Shown here: positions 61,859 through 64,000 of the stretch, piece after piece | How positions within the stretch are numbered: the stretch's first letter is position 1 | Layout: each line of letters begins with the position of its first letter | DNA from: Pseudomonas nunensis | Lineage (GTDB): Bacteria; Pseudomonadota; Gammaproteobacteria; Pseudomonadales; Pseudomonadaceae | DNA length: 64,000 nucleotides | Assembly: GCF_024296925.1 (NCBI RefSeq) | Contig: NZ_CP101125.1 | Span: 5,830,501-5,894,500, forward strand | Direction of reading: 5' to 3' | Notes under the pieces: generated by a model | Databases searched by the model: none | What the model was told of the DNA's origin: nothing | The model's input: only the letters and a program-made list of their open reading frames with translations | Made by a program: the position numbers and the translations under genes

Positions 61859-62338
61859 TTGAAGACATTTGACCATTTGACCGTTGTCGGTCTGCGCGAG
61901 TGGGTGGCGCTCCCGGATCTGGGAGTCGCGGGCCTTCGGGCAAAAATCGACACCGGCGCCAGCACCTCCAGCCTGCATGCCACCGACATCGAGACATTCG
62001 AGCGCGACGGGCAGGAATGGGTGCGCTTCACCGCACACCTGGGCACGGTGGTGCAATTGCGCCACCGCCGCTGCGAGGCGCCGCTGGTGACGATGAAAAC
62101 CATTAAAAGCTCCAACGGCCACGCGCAGATGCGCTACGTGGTCAGCACCACCCTGGCCCTCGGTGATCGGGTCTGGCGGGTCGAGTTCACGCTCGCCTGC
62201 CGCAAGTCCATGCGTTATCGCCTGTTACTCGGTTCCAAAGCCCTGATCGACGGCCAGTTGGTGGTCAATCCGGGAATCAAATATGTACAAGACAAGCCGG
62301 TGTTCCCGGTATCTACCTCCTCCACAGGTGTTGCATGA
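61859..62338 (+). CDS. rimB: RimB, retropepsin-like aspartic protease
   Basis: The protein has 159 residues from a TTG start ([20 protein letters not shown]). The active-site motif is [14 protein letters not shown]. The family was once called an ATP-dependent zinc protease and is now seen as aspartic-protease-like. In SBW25 RimB partners RimK in removing or trimming glutamates added to ribosomal protein S6. It overlaps rimK by four bases. Confidence 0.9.
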   Translation: MKTFDHLTVVGLREWVALPDLGVAGLRAKIDTGASTSSLHATDIETFERDGQEWVRFTAHLGTVVQLRHRRCEAPLVTMKTIKSSNGHAQMRYVVSTTLALGDRVWRVEFTLACRKSMRYRLLLGSKALIDGQLVVNPGIKYVQDKPVFPVSTSSTGVA

Positions 62339-63240
62339 AGATCGCTGTGCTGTCGCGAAACCCGCGTCTGTATTCCACCCGTCGTCTGGTCGAAGCCGGT
62401 ATCGAGCGTGGCCATGAAATGGTGGTGATCGACACCTTGCGCGCCTACATGAACATTGCCAGCCACAAGCCGCAGATCCACTACCGCGGCAAACCGCTGG
62501 AAGGTTTCGATGCGGTGATCCCACGGATCGGTGCCTCGGTGACGTTTTATGGCTGCGCGGTGTTGCGCCAGTTTGAAATGATGGGGGTGTTCCCGCTTAA
62601 CGAATCGGTGGCCATCGCCCGTTCGCGGGACAAACTGCGCTCGTTGCAATTGCTGTCGCGCCGGGGGATCGGTTTGCCGGTCACCGGGTTTGCCCACTCG
62701 CCGGACGACATTCCCGACCTGATCGACATGGTCAACGGCGCACCACTGGTGATCAAGGTGCTGGAAGGCACCCAGGGCATCGGCGTGGTGCTGTGTGAAA
62801 CCGCGACGGCGGCAGAGTCGGTGATCGAAGCGTTCATGGGCCTGAAGCAGAACATCATGGTCCAGGAATACATCAAGGAAGCCGGCGGTGCGGACATTCG
62901 CTGCTTCGTGGTCGGCGACAAGGTGATTGCGGCGATGAAGCGCCAGGCCAAGCCTGGGGAGTTCCGCTCCAACCTGCATCGCGGCGGCAGTGCGAGCCTG
63001 ATCAAAATCACCCCGGAAGAACGCATGACGGCGTTGCGGGCAGCCAAGGTGATGGGTCTGGCGGTGGCGGGTGTGGATATCCTGCGCTCCAATCACGGGC
63101 CGCTGGTGATGGAAGTGAACTCGTCGCCGGGGCTGGAAGGGATTGAAACCACCACCGGCAAGAACGTGGCAGGGATCATCATTGAGCATCTGGAGAAAAA
63201 TGGCGGGCCGAATATGACGCGGACCAAAGGCAAGGGTTAA
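62335..63240 (+). CDS. rimK: Ribosomal protein S6 glutamate ligase RimK
   Basis: The protein has 301 residues of the ATP-grasp fold. Motifs are [37 protein letters not shown] (ATP grasp), [20 protein letters not shown] and [14 protein letters not shown]. It adds glutamate residues to the C-terminus of S6 and thereby alters the proteome in Pseudomonas. It ends the rimABK operon. Confidence 0.95.
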   Translation: MKIAVLSRNPRLYSTRRLVEAGIERGHEMVVIDTLRAYMNIASHKPQIHYRGKPLEGFDAVIPRIGASVTFYGCAVLRQFEMMGVFPLNESVAIARSRDKLRSLQLLSRRGIGLPVTGFAHSPDDIPDLIDMVNGAPLVIKVLEGTQGIGVVLCETATAAESVIEAFMGLKQNIMVQEYIKEAGGADIRCFVVGDKVIAAMKRQAKPGEFRSNLHRGGSASLIKITPEERMTALRAAKVMGLAVAGVDILRSNHGPLVMEVNSSPGLEGIETTTGKNVAGIIIEHLEKNGGPNMTRTKGKG

Positions 63241-63270
63241 ACCTCAAATTTATGGCGGCTGGAGGGCCGC

Positions 63271-63338
63271 CTTCGCGGGCAAGCCTCGCTCCTACAGGTG
63301 ATCAGAAATCCATGTAGGAGCGAGGCTTGCCCGCGAAG
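63271..63338. repeat. REPIN of the GCCTCGC variant
   Basis: CTTCGCGGGCAAGCCTCGCT on the left and GGAGCGAGGCTTGCCCGCGA on the right, an inverted pair between the convergent rimK and kinase genes. Confidence 0.85.
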
Positions 63339-63370
63339 AGGCCCGAAGCCCCAACGATGATGCCAGTCTC

Positions 63371-64000
63371 TTAAACCGCATCCCGCGGCAACATCAACCC
63401 CAACGGCAACCGCACCCGCGCTTCCAGCCCGCCACCCGACCGGTTACGCAACTCAACATTCCCGCCATGCATCGAAGCAATCCGCTTCACGATCGCCAGG
63501 CCCAACCCGGTGCCCTTCCCGCCCCGCGCCCGATCTCCACGGGTGAACGGGTTGAAGATCGCCTCCAGCTCCGACGGATCAATCCCCGCCCCACGGTCCA
63601 TCACGCTCAGCACCACATACGGCGCGCTGGTGTCGCCGGACACATAGGCCGCCACCTCAACGCCACTGCCCGCATGGTGCAAGGCGTTGCCGATCAGGTT
63701 GTTCAGCAAGCGTTTCATCGACACCCGACGCAACGGAAACGGCTGAATCGGTTCCAGGCGCAAGCGGACTTTTTCTTCGTTCTGGTTGTACGGCGCGGCG
63801 ACTTCGCGCACCAGGTCGCTCAGGTCCACCTCTTCTACCGACTCGTCACGACCGTCACGAATGAACGCCAGGAACTGGTCGAGAATCGCGTCCATGTCCT
63901 CAATATCGCGAACCATGTCGTCCGACAGATCGCTGTGATCGCCCATCAACTCCAGGGACAACCGCAAACGGGTCAGCGGCGTGCGCAAATCGTGGGACAC
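63371..64000 (-). CDS. amgS: EnvZ/AmgS-type sensor histidine kinase, 5' end beyond the window
   Basis: The last 209 residues are present. SHDLRTPLTRLRLSLELM holds the phosphoacceptor His near the edge, then LNNLIGNALHHAGSG (N box), DRGAGIDPSELEAIF (G1), FTRGDRARGGKGTGLGLAIV (F and G2). The N-terminal sensor and membrane segments lie outside. In P. aeruginosa the gene after rimK is amgS, partner of amgR. Identity rests on this order and the kinase core. Confidence 0.85.
   Translation of the reverse strand: MSHDLRTPLTRLRLSLELMGDHSDLSDDMVRDIEDMDAILDQFLAFIRDGRDESVEEVDLSDLVREVAAPYNQNEEKVRLRLEPIQPFPLRRVSMKRLLNNLIGNALHHAGSGVEVAAYVSGDTSAPYVVLSVMDRGAGIDPSELEAIFNPFTRGDRARGGKGTGLGLAIVKRIASMHGGNVELRNRSGGGLEARVRLPLGLMLPRDAV

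Overview
The window reads as chromosomal DNA of a Pseudomonas of the fluorescens group. The reasons are: G+C-rich genes packed on both strands; dozens of proteins of clearly Pseudomonas type (GabP, OprD porin, AguAB, RmlC, DctBD, RimABK, an AmgS/EnvZ-type kinase); a dozen REP/REPIN palindromes built on the core GGGAGCGGGCTTGCTCGCGA; and a gene order that, from memory, follows P. aeruginosa PAO1 PA5152-PA5155 (amino-acid ABC transporter), PA5164-PA5166 (rmlC-dctBD), PA5175-PA5181 (cysQ to the formate-dehydrogenase-like gene) and PA5192-PA5199 (pckA-hslO to amgS), with accessory blocks between the conserved parts.

Layout. 0.3-3.3 kb: a DUF1016 PD-(D/E)XK nuclease, an alpha/beta hydrolase and a tandem pair of small basic paralogues. 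3.4-9.5 kb: GABA permease behind a sigma-54 promoter, then an amino-acid ABC transporter operon (ATPase, binding protein, two permeases) that runs into a methyltransferase gene. 9.8-10.7 kb: FkbM methyltransferase. 10.74 kb: tRNA-Thr(TGT). Its 3' end and terminator recur in degenerate form at 15.64 kb, so 10.8-15.7 kb looks like an integrated island (BRCT protein, HEPN protein, KTSC-like protein, single-chain GmrSD restriction enzyme) with no integrase left.

15.8-20.1 kb: a tautomerase/FrnE/SDR operon, a RES-Xre toxin-antitoxin pair and a YafQ-DinJ pair. 20.5-23.6 kb: a LysR regulator and an Fe(II)/2-oxoglutarate dioxygenase-GNAT-AzlC-AzlD operon, which together suggest hydroxylation and export of a branched-chain amino acid. 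23.8-34.2 kb: OprD porin, a DsbA-like protein, a TonB siderophore receptor, the agmatine catabolic genes aguA-aguB, and a 970-residue kinase/middle-domain/aminotransferase fusion. 34.4-48.6 kb: rmlC, dctBD, thioesterase, cysQ, nudE, yrfG, an LysM/BON protein, LysR, fdhD plus an FdhF/YdeP-type molybdoenzyme, a glycine-zipper protein and a thioesterase/3-hydroxyacyl-CoA dehydrogenase pair. 48.9-51.7 kb: RecQ, a 41-residue lipoprotein and a secreted protein of unknown function.

52.0-55.8 kb is a rearranged accessory block: DUF6124 genes (one frameshifted), an orphan antitoxin-like gene, a fragment of an Xre-type antitoxin, and a DUF1493 gene. A HipB-HipA module sits between that intact DUF1493 gene and a broken second copy. 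55.8-64 kb: EamA transporter, pckA, hslO, a PAP2 phosphatase, hslR, the rimA-rimB-rimK operon, and an EnvZ/AmgS-type kinase cut by the window edge.

The parts most likely to repay a closer look are the tRNA-Thr island, the dioxygenase/AzlCD operon, the three-domain fusion next to aguAB, and the HipBA module with its duplicated operator.
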